Positions 1 to 8,454 of a stretch of 64,000 nt of DNA are shown here, in pieces. Source of the DNA: Hydrogenovibrio sp. 3SP14C1. GTDB lineage: Bacteria > Pseudomonadota > Gammaproteobacteria > Thiomicrospirales > Thiomicrospiraceae. Position numbers and translations under genes: made by a program. The DNA lies in assembly GCF_029625905.1 (NCBI RefSeq), contig NZ_JARTLM010000006.1, positions 62,001-126,000 on the forward strand, read 5' to 3'. The notes beneath the pieces were generated by a model, which saw nothing but the letters and a program-made list of their open reading frames with translations, did not search any database and was not told the DNA's origin. The number at the start of each line of letters is the position of its first letter. The first letter of the stretch is position 1.

Positions 1-1682
1 CCTTGTTCTTGTAAACCGTTCATTTTAGCAATGATACGTGCGGGTTTTCCTTGGCGTGCATTGTCCGCTTCGCGCTGAATGCGCTCCACCATGCCGGGCT
101 GTAAGGTAAAGGGCGATTGCAATAATACCAATAAGTTATTGGTATCCCCTAGACTGGTTAATTGCTGGAAGATTTTTGAGACATCTCGTCCCATTGACGG
201 ATTGGCGGAGAAAAGACCGAAATCGGTATAGAAACGAGTGGTGATGTGATGGTAGTTCCCTGTTCCTAAATGCACATATTGTCTGAGTTGGTCTTCTTCA
301 CGGCGTACCACAAGAATCATCTTGGCGTGGGTTTTATAGCCCACCACGCCATACACAACATTGACTCCGGCATCCTGCAACCGATTGGCTTGAAGGATAT
401 TGTTGTCTTCATCAAAACGCGCTCTTAACTCAACCACGGCGGTCACTTCTTTACCATTTCGTGCGGCTTTTTCCAAAGCATCAATAATGGCGGACTTTTC
501 ACCGGTTCGATAGAGTGTCATTCGAATCGCTAGCACATTCGGGTCTTTGGCTGCCTGTTGCAGAAACTCAATGACGGGCGTAAAAGATTCATAAGGATGG
601 TGCAGCAAAATGTCTTTACGTCTAATTTGTTCAAATAAGGTTTCAGGTTGTTTGCTTCGGCTAAAGAGTTTGAAACCAGCTTGTTTTTTCTTCTTAAGAC
701 TCAGTTGTCTAGGAGAATAAGGAGCAAATAATAAGTCAGGACGTTTGGCCAAATCCGGCACCGCATCTAAACGATGTAAGTTAACAGGGCCGTTGACCAT
801 ATACAGCTGGTCATTATTCATGTCGAACTGATCTAATAGATATTCATACATGTTTTTAGGGCATTGGTCAGAGACCTCGAGGCGAATGGCGCCACCATAT
901 TGACGGCTGGTCAATTCACCTTGCAAAGCGCTCATGATATCGTCCACTTCTTCTTCATCGATAAAGAGGTTGGTGTTCCGCGTTAATCGAAATTGGTGAC
1001 AGCCTGTGACGGTCATGCCCGGGAATAGGTTCGACACGTTAGAGTGCAAAACGGATGACAAGAAGACGAAGTCGTTCGATCCATCTGTCGCTTCAGGCGG
1101 CAGTTTGATAATTCTGGGTAAAGAACGCGGTACTTGCACGATCGCTAAACCATTCGTTCGACCAAACGCATCTTTCCCTTCTAAAGACACAATGAAGTTT
1201 AAACTTTTGTTTAACAGTCTAGGAAACGGGTGCGAGGGATCTAATCCCATTGGACTCATGACCGGTTGTAAAGACTGAATAAAATACTCGCGTATCCACT
1301 CTTTTTGCTGGTCTGTCCAACGATTACGACGTAAAAAGCGGATCTCTTCCTTTTCCAGGTCCGGAATCAGGATGTTGTTCAGCGTATGGTATTGATCTTT
1401 GACTAAATCATGAGCAACCTCGGAGAGCATATCAATCGCATCTTGGGGTTCCATGTTATCCGGCTGTGTTCTAGCGGCCGGGTCATTTCTCAATTCGTAT
1501 AGACTGGCGAGTCTTACTTCAAAGAACTCGTCCATATTGCTACTAGAGATACAAAGAAATTTCAGTCTTTCTAATAAAGGGATTTCAGGGTTTTTAGCTT
1601 GTGCCAGAACACGACGGTTAAATTCGAGCAGACTTCTTTCGCGGTTTATATAAGGGGTCTCTGGCGTCGCTTCGGTTTGCAT
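1..1682 (-). CDS. ppk1: Polyphosphate kinase 1 (C-terminus cut by window edge)
   Basis: Reversible transfer of ATP gamma-phosphate to inorganic polyphosphate. I translated the minus strand from the ATG at 1682-1680 (starts MQTEATPETPYINRERSLLE); it stays open to position 3, about 560 residues. Family landmarks are visible: the N-terminal NRERSLLEFNRRVL and SSNMDEFF segments, the HPYESF segment, and the two regions holding the phosphorylated histidines of the family (YKTHAKMILV and YVHLGTGNYH). PPK1 is normally around 690-720 residues, so roughly the last 130-160 residues lie left of the window. A class I PPK2 is also present at 55318. No other gene is co-directional immediately upstream (yidD starts at 2115), so it probably has its own promoter in 1683-1839. 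Confidence 0.95.
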   Translation of the reverse strand, partial: MQTEATPETPYINRERSLLEFNRRVLAQAKNPEIPLLERLKFLCISSSNMDEFFEVRLASLYELRNDPAARTQPDNMEPQDAIDMLSEVAHDLVKDQYHTLNNILIPDLEKEEIRFLRRNRWTDQQKEWIREYFIQSLQPVMSPMGLDPSHPFPRLLNKSLNFIVSLEGKDAFGRTNGLAIVQVPRSLPRIIKLPPEATDGSNDFVFLSSVLHSNVSNLFPGMTVTGCHQFRLTRNTNLFIDEEEVDDIMSALQGELTSRQYGGAIRLEVSDQCPKNMYEYLLDQFDMNNDQLYMVNGPVNLHRLDAVPDLAKRPDLLFAPYSPRQLSLKKKKQAGFKLFSRSKQPETLFEQIRRKDILLHHPYESFTPVIEFLQQAAKDPNVLAIRMTLYRTGEKSAIIDALEKAARNGKEVTAVVELRARFDEDNNILQANRLQDAGVNVVYGVVGYKTHAKMILVVRREEDQLRQYVHLGTGNYHHITTRFYTDFGLFSANPSMGRDVSKIFQQLTSLGDTNNLLVLLQSPFTLQPGMVERIQREADNARQGKPARIIAKMNGLQEQ

Positions 1683-1839
1683 ACTGTCCTCTTTATTATT
1701 GTTTTTGGTTCTTTTGTGTCTTTATTTTTCGGAAAGACTATCCCTTGATTTTACTCGTTTTGATTCGAGGTGAAAACATTAAAAAACAGGATATCGGTTT
1801 TAAATGACGGTTAGGTGACTTTTTCAGATAATCGGTGCA

Positions 1840-2115
1840 TTAAGTTTTATCTGTGTTTTCTGGTGGTTTATTTTGTTTAGAAGTATGACAACCACATTCT
1901 GGAACAGGATCAACGCCGCCCGGGTTTCCAGGGTGGCATTTTATAATTCGTTTGATCGCCAGCCAAAGACCGCAAAACACACCATGTTGTTGCACCGCTT
2001 CAATCGTGTAGTGAGAGCAGCTTGGATAAAAACGACAACGAGGACCGAGTAATGGGCTAATAAAAAGCTGGTAAAAGCGAACAGGGAGGATAATCAGCCA
2101 TTTAAGAGGGTTCAT
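1840..2115 (-). CDS. yidD: Membrane protein insertion efficiency factor YidD
   Basis: Small inner-membrane-associated protein that assists YidC-dependent membrane protein insertion. The 91 residues show the family signature: an N-terminal amphipathic/hydrophobic stretch, then [14 protein letters not shown] with conserved cysteines, and the basic [14 protein letters not shown] segment. Length is typical. In many bacteria yidD sits between rnpA and yidC; here it stands alone between ppk1 and a dihydroorotase gene, so it is separated from its usual partners. Confidence 0.95.
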   Translation of the reverse strand: MNPLKWLIILPVRFYQLFISPLLGPRCRFYPSCSHYTIEAVQQHGVFCGLWLAIKRIIKCHPGNPGGVDPVPECGCHTSKQNKPPENTDKT

Positions 2116-2294
2116 AGTTAACTCTGACAGTTGGGAATGATTTAAACGATTCGTGATAAGCTTACCATAAATAGCCTGTGACGCTCGAAAAGCAGTCTAT
2201 GCGTTAGGGCGTATGGATTGAAATAAAATACTGTTCGAAAGCTGTTGTTAGCGTTTAAAATACCTCTAATTATCGAAATGGACAAAGTGAAGTT

Positions 2295-3629
2295 ATGAAA
2301 ACGATTCTGATTACCCAAGCCAAAGTTGTGAACGAAGGCAAGATATTTGAAGCAGATGTTCTTATTAAAGATGGGCTGATTCAAAAAATCGCGCCGCAAT
2401 TAGACGTTTCAGCGGACACAGTTATTGATGCAAAGGGGCAGCATTTATTGCCTGGCTTTATTGATGATCAGGTGCATTTTCGTGATCCAGGACTGACGGC
2501 AAAAGGCAGTATTGCGACAGAATCAAAAGCGGCCATTGCGGGGGGTACAACCTCGTTTATGGACATGCCAAATGTAAAGCCAACGACCACGACGCTTGAA
2601 AATCTTGAAGCGAAGTTTGAATTAGCGTCTAAAACGTCTTGGACAAACTATTCATTTTACCTAGGAGCGACCAACGATAACCTTGAAGAAGTGAAAGCCT
2701 TAGATCCAAATCAAGCGTGTGGGGTCAAAATTTTCATGGGAGCATCGACTGGAAATATGCTGGTGGATCGTGAAAAAGCATTAACCGATATCTTCACACA
2801 CAGCCCGACTTTGATTACCACGCACTGTGAAGACACGCCGATGATTCAAGCGCAAGAAGCGATTTATCGTGAAAAGTATGGAGAGGATGTGCCGATGAAA
2901 TACCATCCTGATATCCGGTGTCGCGAAGCGTGCTATAAATCGTCTTCTTTCGCGGTGGATTTAGCGAAAAAAACCGGCGCAGATTTACATGTCTTACACC
3001 TTACGACGGCAGAAGAAATGGCTTTGTTTGAACCGGGTCCGGTTGCAGGTAAAAAGATTACAGCAGAAGCGTGTGTGCATCATCTCTGGTTTGCCGAAGA
3101 AGATTATGAGACCAAAGGCAGTTTGATTAAATGTAATCCGGCAATTAAAAAAGTGTCGGATCGTGAAGCGATTCGCCAGGCGGTCAGAGAAGGTCGAATT
3201 GACATTATCGCAACCGACCATGCGCCGCACACCTGGGATGAAAAGCAGAATAAATATTTCACAGCACCAGCAGGGTTGCCTCAGGTTCAACAGTCTTTAA
3301 CAGCATTGTTGGAGATGGTGGATCAAGGAGTGTTTGACTTGGAAACCGTCGTACAGAAAACCGCCCATAATGTTGCCATTCGTTATGAAATCAAAGACCG
3401 TGGTTATATTCGAGAAGGGTATGCTGCAGATATTGTATTGGTTGATTTGAATAAACCCCATACCGATAATAAAGCCGATAACCTTTATCAATGCGGATGG
3501 TCACCTTGGGAAGGGCATACCTTTAAATCGAGTGTGATGACGACCATCGTCAATGGCGAGATTAAATATCATCAAGGACAATTTTCAGAATTTACCCCTG
3601 GACAGAGATTGTCATTTGATCGTCGATAA
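2295..3629 (+). CDS. pyrC: Dihydroorotase, QxH subtype (probably the catalytically active one)
   Basis: Amidohydrolase of pyrimidine synthesis: interconverts carbamoyl-aspartate and dihydroorotate. It has 444 residues. Landmarks are IDDQVHFRDPG (Q59-V-H61), VKIFMGASTGN with Lys145 as the probable carboxylated metal-bridging lysine, HCED (His177), HVLHLTTAEE and ATDHAPHT. The first histidine of the usual HxH metal motif is Gln. From memory, the same DDQVHFREPG spelling occurs in the dihydroorotase subfamily of Bacteroidetes, so I regard this as a subtype and not a loss of function. All other metal and substrate positions look intact, in contrast with the PyrX-like paralog at 56986. It stands alone, divergent from yidD, followed by a CCAGGCCTGG palindrome. 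Confidence 0.88.
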   Translation: MKTILITQAKVVNEGKIFEADVLIKDGLIQKIAPQLDVSADTVIDAKGQHLLPGFIDDQVHFRDPGLTAKGSIATESKAAIAGGTTSFMDMPNVKPTTTTLENLEAKFELASKTSWTNYSFYLGATNDNLEEVKALDPNQACGVKIFMGASTGNMLVDREKALTDIFTHSPTLITTHCEDTPMIQAQEAIYREKYGEDVPMKYHPDIRCREACYKSSSFAVDLAKKTGADLHVLHLTTAEEMALFEPGPVAGKKITAEACVHHLWFAEEDYETKGSLIKCNPAIKKVSDREAIRQAVREGRIDIIATDHAPHTWDEKQNKYFTAPAGLPQVQQSLTALLEMVDQGVFDLETVVQKTAHNVAIRYEIKDRGYIREGYAADIVLVDLNKPHTDNKADNLYQCGWSPWEGHTFKSSVMTTIVNGEIKYHQGQFSEFTPGQRLSFDRR

Positions 3630-3648
3630 CCGGAAAGAATAAAAACAA

Positions 3649-3658
3649 CCAGGCCTGG
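3649..3658. repeat. CCAGGCCTGG palindrome, copy 1
   Basis: Exact 10-bp palindrome 20 bp after the dihydroorotase stop codon, with an A-rich left flank (aaaaacaa) and ctgattta on the right. It is one of 13 exact copies in the window. Confidence 0.9.
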
Positions 3659-3759
3659 CTGATTTAAATAAACGACCTTGATCAACTTTACTTCGAAATA
3701 AATGATTTTTGCTTGCGTTCAATAAACGTGCGGAGTAAAGTTTTTATAAGCCTGATAAA

Positions 3760-3793
3760 AGCCTTTAAACAGCGGTTTATATAAGTAAAGGCT
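3760..3793 (+). promoter_or_regulatory. Leader inverted repeat upstream of EAL-HDOD gene
   Basis: AGCCTTTA (3760-3767) and TAAAGGCT (3786-3793) form perfect 8-bp arms around an 18-nt loop, ending about 40 bp before the start codon at 3834. It may be an mRNA leader hairpin or a protein-binding site. No known riboswitch class was recognised. Confidence 0.3.
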
Positions 3794-3833
3794 GATAGAG
3801 GACTCATATTTAGCGATTTTTTAGGGGTTACAA

Positions 3834-5036
3834 ATGTCAGAAGTTTTTATTGGTCGTCAGCCGATTTTAGATCAATCCATGCAAGTCTTTGCCTATGAGC
3901 TTGAATTTCATCAAGGGCTCAATCCAAATCAAACCACGGTTGCTGCAACCGAACAGCTTCTTCAAAAAACCGAAGACGAGATCGGGTTTCAATCGATTGT
4001 TGGCAAGCATGTTGCCCTGATGCAGTTGCCTAGAGAATTGATTGCGCATGCCAAACTACCTGCTTTTGATTCTAATCACCGTATCGTATTAGAGATTCCA
4101 AATGATGTGACGCATGATGTGGAAATCTTGAAAAGTTTGAAAACGCTTAAGATGGAAGGTTCTGCCATTGCGGTGGATAATTTTACCGATGATGAATCGA
4201 GTCAAAAGCTGGCCACAATCAGCGACTTTGCCAAGATTGATAATGAAGCCTGCTCAGAAGTGAAAATGAAATCGATGTTAAAATCGCTTCATGAACAAGG
4301 CATCAAAGTCATTGCAGAAAAAGTTGAAACGGAAGAAATGTTCAACTATCTAAAAAAGATGGGGTTTGACTATTTTCAAGGTTACTTTTTTACCAATCCT
4401 GTGATCATGAATGGGCATAAACTGTCGGGTAACAAGCTGACATTGTTACAATTGGTGTCCAAAATCAACAATCCTAATACTGGCTTTGAAGAACTTTCAG
4501 AAATTTTAAGTCACGATGTTGCTTTAAGCCACAAACTGCTGGTTGCGGTGAATAATCCGGCGGCGATGATCCCGATTAAAGTAGAAACCATTGCCGATGC
4601 ATTAAAGTATATGGGGCTTAAGCGTTTGAAGTTTTGGGTCAATATGATGCTGCTGTCAGACTTGGAAGATACTCCCAAAGAATTGTTGACAACCTCGCTG
4701 GTTCGCGCAAGATTTTGTGAAAAACTCGCTGAAAAATCCGGCCATGGTCGAGATAAAGACAGTTTCTTTTTAGTGGGCTTGTTTTCTAATTTAGGTGCAT
4801 TTTTCCGTGCCCCTATCGAAACAATTGTTGAAGAGATGCCGTTGTCAGATGAGATTAAAACCGCATTAATCGATAAAAAAGGCCCCATGGGAGAGGCATT
4901 GAAATGTCTGCAAAAGCTTGAATCAACCGATGCCAGCAGTATTGATTTATGCTTTGAATCGGTTGGCATCAGCGATATTGCCAATATTTTTATGTCGGCA
5001 TCCGCTTGGGCGCAACAGGCAACAGATAGTATTTAA
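3834..5036 (+). CDS. EAL-HDOD (YuxH/CdgJ-type) signalling protein with degenerate EAL domain
   Basis: 400 residues in two domains. Residues 1 to about 195 are EAL-like: it opens with the family hallmark FIGRQPILD, has YELEF where an active phosphodiesterase has EAL/EVL, retains AEKVET, and has YFQGYFF at the end. Residues of about 205-395 form an HDOD domain (LLQLVSKINNP, EILSHDVALSHKLL, VGLFSNLG). Known members of this architecture act as c-di-GMP or motility/surface regulators without phosphodiesterase activity. The replacement of the catalytic EAL motif suggests the same here (inference). It is monocistronic, with a leader hairpin upstream. Confidence 0.88.
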   Translation: MSEVFIGRQPILDQSMQVFAYELEFHQGLNPNQTTVAATEQLLQKTEDEIGFQSIVGKHVALMQLPRELIAHAKLPAFDSNHRIVLEIPNDVTHDVEILKSLKTLKMEGSAIAVDNFTDDESSQKLATISDFAKIDNEACSEVKMKSMLKSLHEQGIKVIAEKVETEEMFNYLKKMGFDYFQGYFFTNPVIMNGHKLSGNKLTLLQLVSKINNPNTGFEELSEILSHDVALSHKLLVAVNNPAAMIPIKVETIADALKYMGLKRLKFWVNMMLLSDLEDTPKELLTTSLVRARFCEKLAEKSGHGRDKDSFFLVGLFSNLGAFFRAPIETIVEEMPLSDEIKTALIDKKGPMGEALKCLQKLESTDASSIDLCFESVGISDIANIFMSASAWAQQATDSI

Positions 5037-5080
5037 CACTCAATTAACACTAACCATCCAACACAAAGAAGGAATAGGAA

Positions 5081-6451
5081 ATGGCCATGCAATCAATTAA
5101 CCCTGCGACGGGAGAACTCATCGCTGAATTTGAAACTTGGGATCAAGCAACATTGGACGATGTTGTGACACAAGCAGGGTATGAATTTGCAGACTGGTCA
5201 AAACTGACGCCTTTAGAAGACCGCATTGCTTTATTAAAGCGATTAGGTGATGTTTTGATGGATGACCAACAGGTGTTAGCCGAATTAATCACGCTAGAAA
5301 TGGGCAAGCTCTATTCGGAAGCATTGGCTGAAGTAGAGAAGTGCGCCTTATTATGTGACTACTATGCAGAACATGCTGAAAAATTTTTGGCAGATGAACC
5401 GATTGAATCAGGTGCTTCTCGTAGTTATGTCGCTTACCTTCCTTTGGGGGTGGTATTGGGGGTCATGCCATGGAACTATCCATTTTGGCAAGTCTTCCGT
5501 TTTGCAGTGCCAACTGTCACGGCCGGTAATATTGCTTTATTGAAGCATGCGTCAAACGTTCCCCAATGTGCATTGGCGATTGAAGAAGTTTTTCGTAAAG
5601 CCGGATATCCTGACGGAATTTTCACCAACTTGATGATTGGTTCAGATAAAGTGGAGTCGGTGATTCGTCATCCAGCAGTTAAAGCGGTCTCTTTGACTGG
5701 GAGTGAGCATGCTGGACGCAAGGTGGCCAGTGTCGCAGGGGAAGAATTGAAAAAAACGGTTTTAGAATTAGGCGGGTCGGATGCGTTTATCGTTTTGGAT
5801 AATGCGGATATCAAGCAAGCTGTTGTCGGCGCTGTCAAAGGACGTTTCTTGAATGTGGGGCAAAGCTGTATTGCCGCAAAACGTTTTATTGTTGATAGTA
5901 TGATCTCAGAGGATTTTACAACTCAATTTCAAAAAGCAATAGAAGATCAATTCACCCCTGGTGACCCGATGGATGCAGCAACCACTCTAGCGCCGATGGC
6001 GCGCCAGGATTTATTGGATGAACTTCATCAACAAGTCATGGCATCAGTTGAGCTGGGAGCGAAAATTGTGACCGGCGGTTATCAATTGGATCGTCCAGGA
6101 TATTATTATGCGCCCACTATTCTGACAAACATCACCAGTAATATGCCGGCCTTTAGTGAAGAGTTTTTTGGCCCGGTCGCCATTATTTTGAAAGCGTCTG
6201 AACCAGCACATGCGTTAGGACTAGCGAATGCAACTGATTTTGGTTTGGGCGGTTCTATCTGGGGCGATGACCTGGCAACAGCCGAGACCATGGCAAGAGG
6301 CATGGAATCCGGCGCCACTTTTATTAACAGCCCAACCTTTTCGGACCCCCGTCTACCTTTTGGGGGAGTGAAAAACTCAGGTTATGGCCGAGAACTTTCT
6401 GCACAAGGCATTCGAGAGTTCACCAACATTAAAACCATTTGGGTGAAATAA
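5081..6451 (+). CDS. NAD(P)-dependent aldehyde dehydrogenase, succinate-semialdehyde dehydrogenase-like
   Basis: 456 residues, the compact length of the GabD/Sad-like branch. Visible motifs are PWNYPFW (cofactor/active-site loop), LTGSEHAGR, the general-base segment LELGGSD, the nucleophile segment NVGQSCIAAKRF (catalytic Cys), and EEFFGPVA. It oxidises an aldehyde to a carboxylate. Succinate semialdehyde is the likeliest substrate by family but is not proven by sequence. The start at 5081 follows an AGGAATAGGAA stretch; a second in-frame ATG at 5087 is possible. The stop codon overlaps the start of the EI24 gene by one base (TAATG), so the two are co-transcribed. Confidence 0.9.
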   Translation: MAMQSINPATGELIAEFETWDQATLDDVVTQAGYEFADWSKLTPLEDRIALLKRLGDVLMDDQQVLAELITLEMGKLYSEALAEVEKCALLCDYYAEHAEKFLADEPIESGASRSYVAYLPLGVVLGVMPWNYPFWQVFRFAVPTVTAGNIALLKHASNVPQCALAIEEVFRKAGYPDGIFTNLMIGSDKVESVIRHPAVKAVSLTGSEHAGRKVASVAGEELKKTVLELGGSDAFIVLDNADIKQAVVGAVKGRFLNVGQSCIAAKRFIVDSMISEDFTTQFQKAIEDQFTPGDPMDAATTLAPMARQDLLDELHQQVMASVELGAKIVTGGYQLDRPGYYYAPTILTNITSNMPAFSEEFFGPVAIILKASEPAHALGLANATDFGLGGSIWGDDLATAETMARGMESGATFINSPTFSDPRLPFGGVKNSGYGRELSAQGIREFTNIKTIWVK

Positions 6452-7233
6452 TGACACTACTATGGAAAACGTTAGTTGATCTAAAAGAACCTGCTATCTT
6501 GATTCGGTTGTTCATTCCCTTTGTTGTTGGGTTGATAGTGGTCTCCCTGATGGGGTATGGCCTGTTTGGATTTATTTTGACCAGTGATTTTGTGACACAA
6601 AGTACTTTTGTGCAAGACTTTCAAGGTTGGCAACAACAGGCTGAAGATACGATTGGTGCCATTCCGTTGATTGGTGGATTGATCCTTTGGTTTTTAGGGT
6701 TTACGGTTGCAGTGATTGCAGGCATGCTGGGCATCGTATTGGGCAGTTATTTAGTGCTGCTGTTTGCAATGATCGTAACAGGCTTTATGACGGATTCATT
6801 GGTTAAAGTCGTGCATGACAAACATTATCCCCATACAACTTATCGTGGGCATGGTTCGATGGTAGGCATGATTTGGAAATTAGTGAAATTCGGCTTACTG
6901 ATGTTGTTACTGATTTTAGTGACTTTCCCTTTGCTGTTCGTGCCATTGATTAATGTCGTTTGGTTCTGGTTGATTGGTTTTTTGTTCTTTCATTATGCGA
7001 TAGTGCAAGATGTGGGACAGGTAATTTTACCAGAATCGCTGTTTAAACAATTAAAGCCCATTACCAATTGGCCGCCGACGTTTTCCATCGGCGTGTTGTA
7101 TGCTTTGAGCATTTTCCCTATCATTAGTTTTTTCGCACCGGTGTTGGCTGTTATCGCGTTATCGCACTATTATTTCGATCAACTCTCATTGGAGCCAGAA
7201 CTGAAAAGCAACGACGACGCAATTATTGACTGA
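6451..7233 (+). CDS. EI24-domain (CysZ-like) integral membrane protein
   Basis: Hydrophobic protein of 260 residues from the ATG at 6451, chosen over an in-frame upstream codon at 6439 because it overlaps the preceding stop by one base. It has four or five long hydrophobic segments (about residues 18-45, 75-110, 145-180, 210-235), an HDKHYPHTTYRGHGS loop and the C-terminal FFAPVLAVIALSHYYFD typical of EI24/etoposide-induced-like proteins. CysZ relatives move sulfate, but many EI24 proteins have no assigned role and I assign none here. It is coupled to the aldehyde dehydrogenase. Confidence 0.75.
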   Translation: MTLLWKTLVDLKEPAILIRLFIPFVVGLIVVSLMGYGLFGFILTSDFVTQSTFVQDFQGWQQQAEDTIGAIPLIGGLILWFLGFTVAVIAGMLGIVLGSYLVLLFAMIVTGFMTDSLVKVVHDKHYPHTTYRGHGSMVGMIWKLVKFGLLMLLLILVTFPLLFVPLINVVWFWLIGFLFFHYAIVQDVGQVILPESLFKQLKPITNWPPTFSIGVLYALSIFPIISFFAPVLAVIALSHYYFDQLSLEPELKSNDDAIID

Positions 7234-7249
7234 GCGCATAGTTTTACGG

Positions 7250-7708
7250 CTAATCGGTGGAAACTTTAATTTGATAGGTCGCATGGCAGCTGATACACGT
7301 CTGTTGTAACTCTGCCAGCCGTTCCAATATAACAGCCGAGTCCCCCATGGTTTCAGCTTCATAGGCAATGTCTTCAAAACCTTTGTGAATTTTTGGACCT
7401 AACGCTTTAAAGCCTTCTGGTAGTTTTTTTGTCAAGCTGGCAGGCGTTGAACGCATTTGCTTAATACCAACCTCACGTGCTGTCGTTTCAACCGATTCCA
7501 TCTCCTCTTTTAAACTGGCGGCCAATATCTTCTGGCTGGCCACTAGAAACTGACGCATTTCTTTGAGGAGCATGGCTTTTTCATTTTCATTTAACCATAC
7601 CGCTGTCCGGTTATCTGCTGAGACTGCAGGAAGGGTTGTTCCTAGCAGTAAGACGCTGAGTGCAACCTGTTTTACAAGCGATTGTATGTTAGTTTTGGGT
7701 AATGTCAT
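7250..7708 (-). CDS. Cytochrome c'-like periplasmic haem protein
   Basis: 152 residues with an N-terminal signal peptide (VALSVLLLGTTLPAVSA, cleavage about residue 31), a mostly helical body, and a single haem-binding CISCH (C138-C141-H142) ten residues from the C-terminus. A C-terminal CxxCH in a four-helix protein is the hallmark of class II cytochrome c / cytochrome c'. The role may be gas binding or electron transfer in the periplasm (inference). Its ATG overlaps the stop of the upstream TetR gene by four bases (7705-7708), so expression is coupled to that regulator. Confidence 0.75.
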   Translation of the reverse strand: MTLPKTNIQSLVKQVALSVLLLGTTLPAVSADNRTAVWLNENEKAMLLKEMRQFLVASQKILAASLKEEMESVETTAREVGIKQMRSTPASLTKKLPEGFKALGPKIHKGFEDIAYEAETMGDSAVILERLAELQQTCISCHATYQIKVSTD

Positions 7709-8334
7709 GTTAGACCTCCTTTGGTCTTTTTAATCAGGCCCGATTGCAGGATATCAATCAGTTGCTGGGTGAATTCTTCTAAGGTTGGATCAATTTTTTC
7801 GGTACTTTCAATGCGATCACGCATCGGTTGGCTGGTGAGATAAAAACACAAGCTGCCGATAATCATAAAATGTGGGGTTAAGGCATTGATTGGTTCGAAG
7901 TTTGGATTAGGGTCTTCTGTGTCTAAGATGAATTTTAAGGTAGATAACAATCGCTGCATTTGATGTCTGGCGGTCACTGGCATGTTGTGTCCGCCTGAAG
8001 CAATTTCGCGCATCAAAATAGCGGGCATCGCCGGAGTGGCATTGGCCAGCTTCGCAAATGTTTTTACGAAAGCCTTTAGTTTAGGCGTACCCGGCGTAGC
8101 AAGTTCGGTTGCATTGATCACGGCATCGGCTACATTGGCGAATAAATGCGTCAGGCACTGTTCATAGAGATTGGATTTGTCCTGGAAATGGTAATAGATG
8201 CTGGCTTTGTTGACACCGGAACGGACTGTTAGTTCATCCATTATTGTGCCATCGTAACCCTTTTCGGCAAACATCTCAGTCGCAGTGGTGCGAATTTTCA
8301 ACGCGGTAGCATTTTGTTTATTGTTGCGAGTCAT
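7705..8334 (-). CDS. TetR/AcrR-family transcriptional regulator
   Basis: 209 residues. An N-terminal HTH of the TetR type is clear (TEMFAEKGYDGTIMDELTVRSGVNKASIYYHF, broken here only by family variation), followed by a helical ligand-binding domain with no recognisable ligand. It is the first gene of a two-gene unit with the cytochrome c'-like gene. Two overlapping palindromes at 8363-8393 lie 30-60 bp upstream of its start and are probable autoregulatory operators. Confidence 0.9.
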   Translation of the reverse strand: MTRNNKQNATALKIRTTATEMFAEKGYDGTIMDELTVRSGVNKASIYYHFQDKSNLYEQCLTHLFANVADAVINATELATPGTPKLKAFVKTFAKLANATPAMPAILMREIASGGHNMPVTARHQMQRLLSTLKFILDTEDPNPNFEPINALTPHFMIIGSLCFYLTSQPMRDRIESTEKIDPTLEEFTQQLIDILQSGLIKKTKGGLT

Positions 8335-8362
8335 GGGGCAGATCGTCCTGAAATGCGAATAA

Positions 8363-8393
8363 TTTAACTATATAGTTTAACTATTTAGTTAAA
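8363..8393 (-). promoter_or_regulatory. Two overlapping palindromic operators for the TetR regulator
   Basis: TTTAACTATATAGTTTAA (8363-8380) and TTTAACTATTTAGTTAAA (8376-8393) are two 18-bp palindromes sharing five bases. The second has perfect 8-bp arms and the first nearly so. Size, AT-richness and position just upstream of the tetR start fit TetR-type operators. Confidence 0.7.
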
Positions 8394-8454
8394 AATATCT
8401 AGATCTCAAATGTGAAAGAAATGTGCGACTCATTAAAAGGTGAGAAAGAAAGAT

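Noticed and set aside
1006..1653. Plus-strand open frames inside the ppk1 region
   Set aside because: The minus strand encodes a continuous, clearly homologous PPK1 through this region.
3737..3758. Possible sigma-28 promoter before the EAL-HDOD gene (TAAAGTTT ... GCCTGATAA)
   Set aside because: The spacing is about six bases instead of 11 and the -10 has an inserted base.
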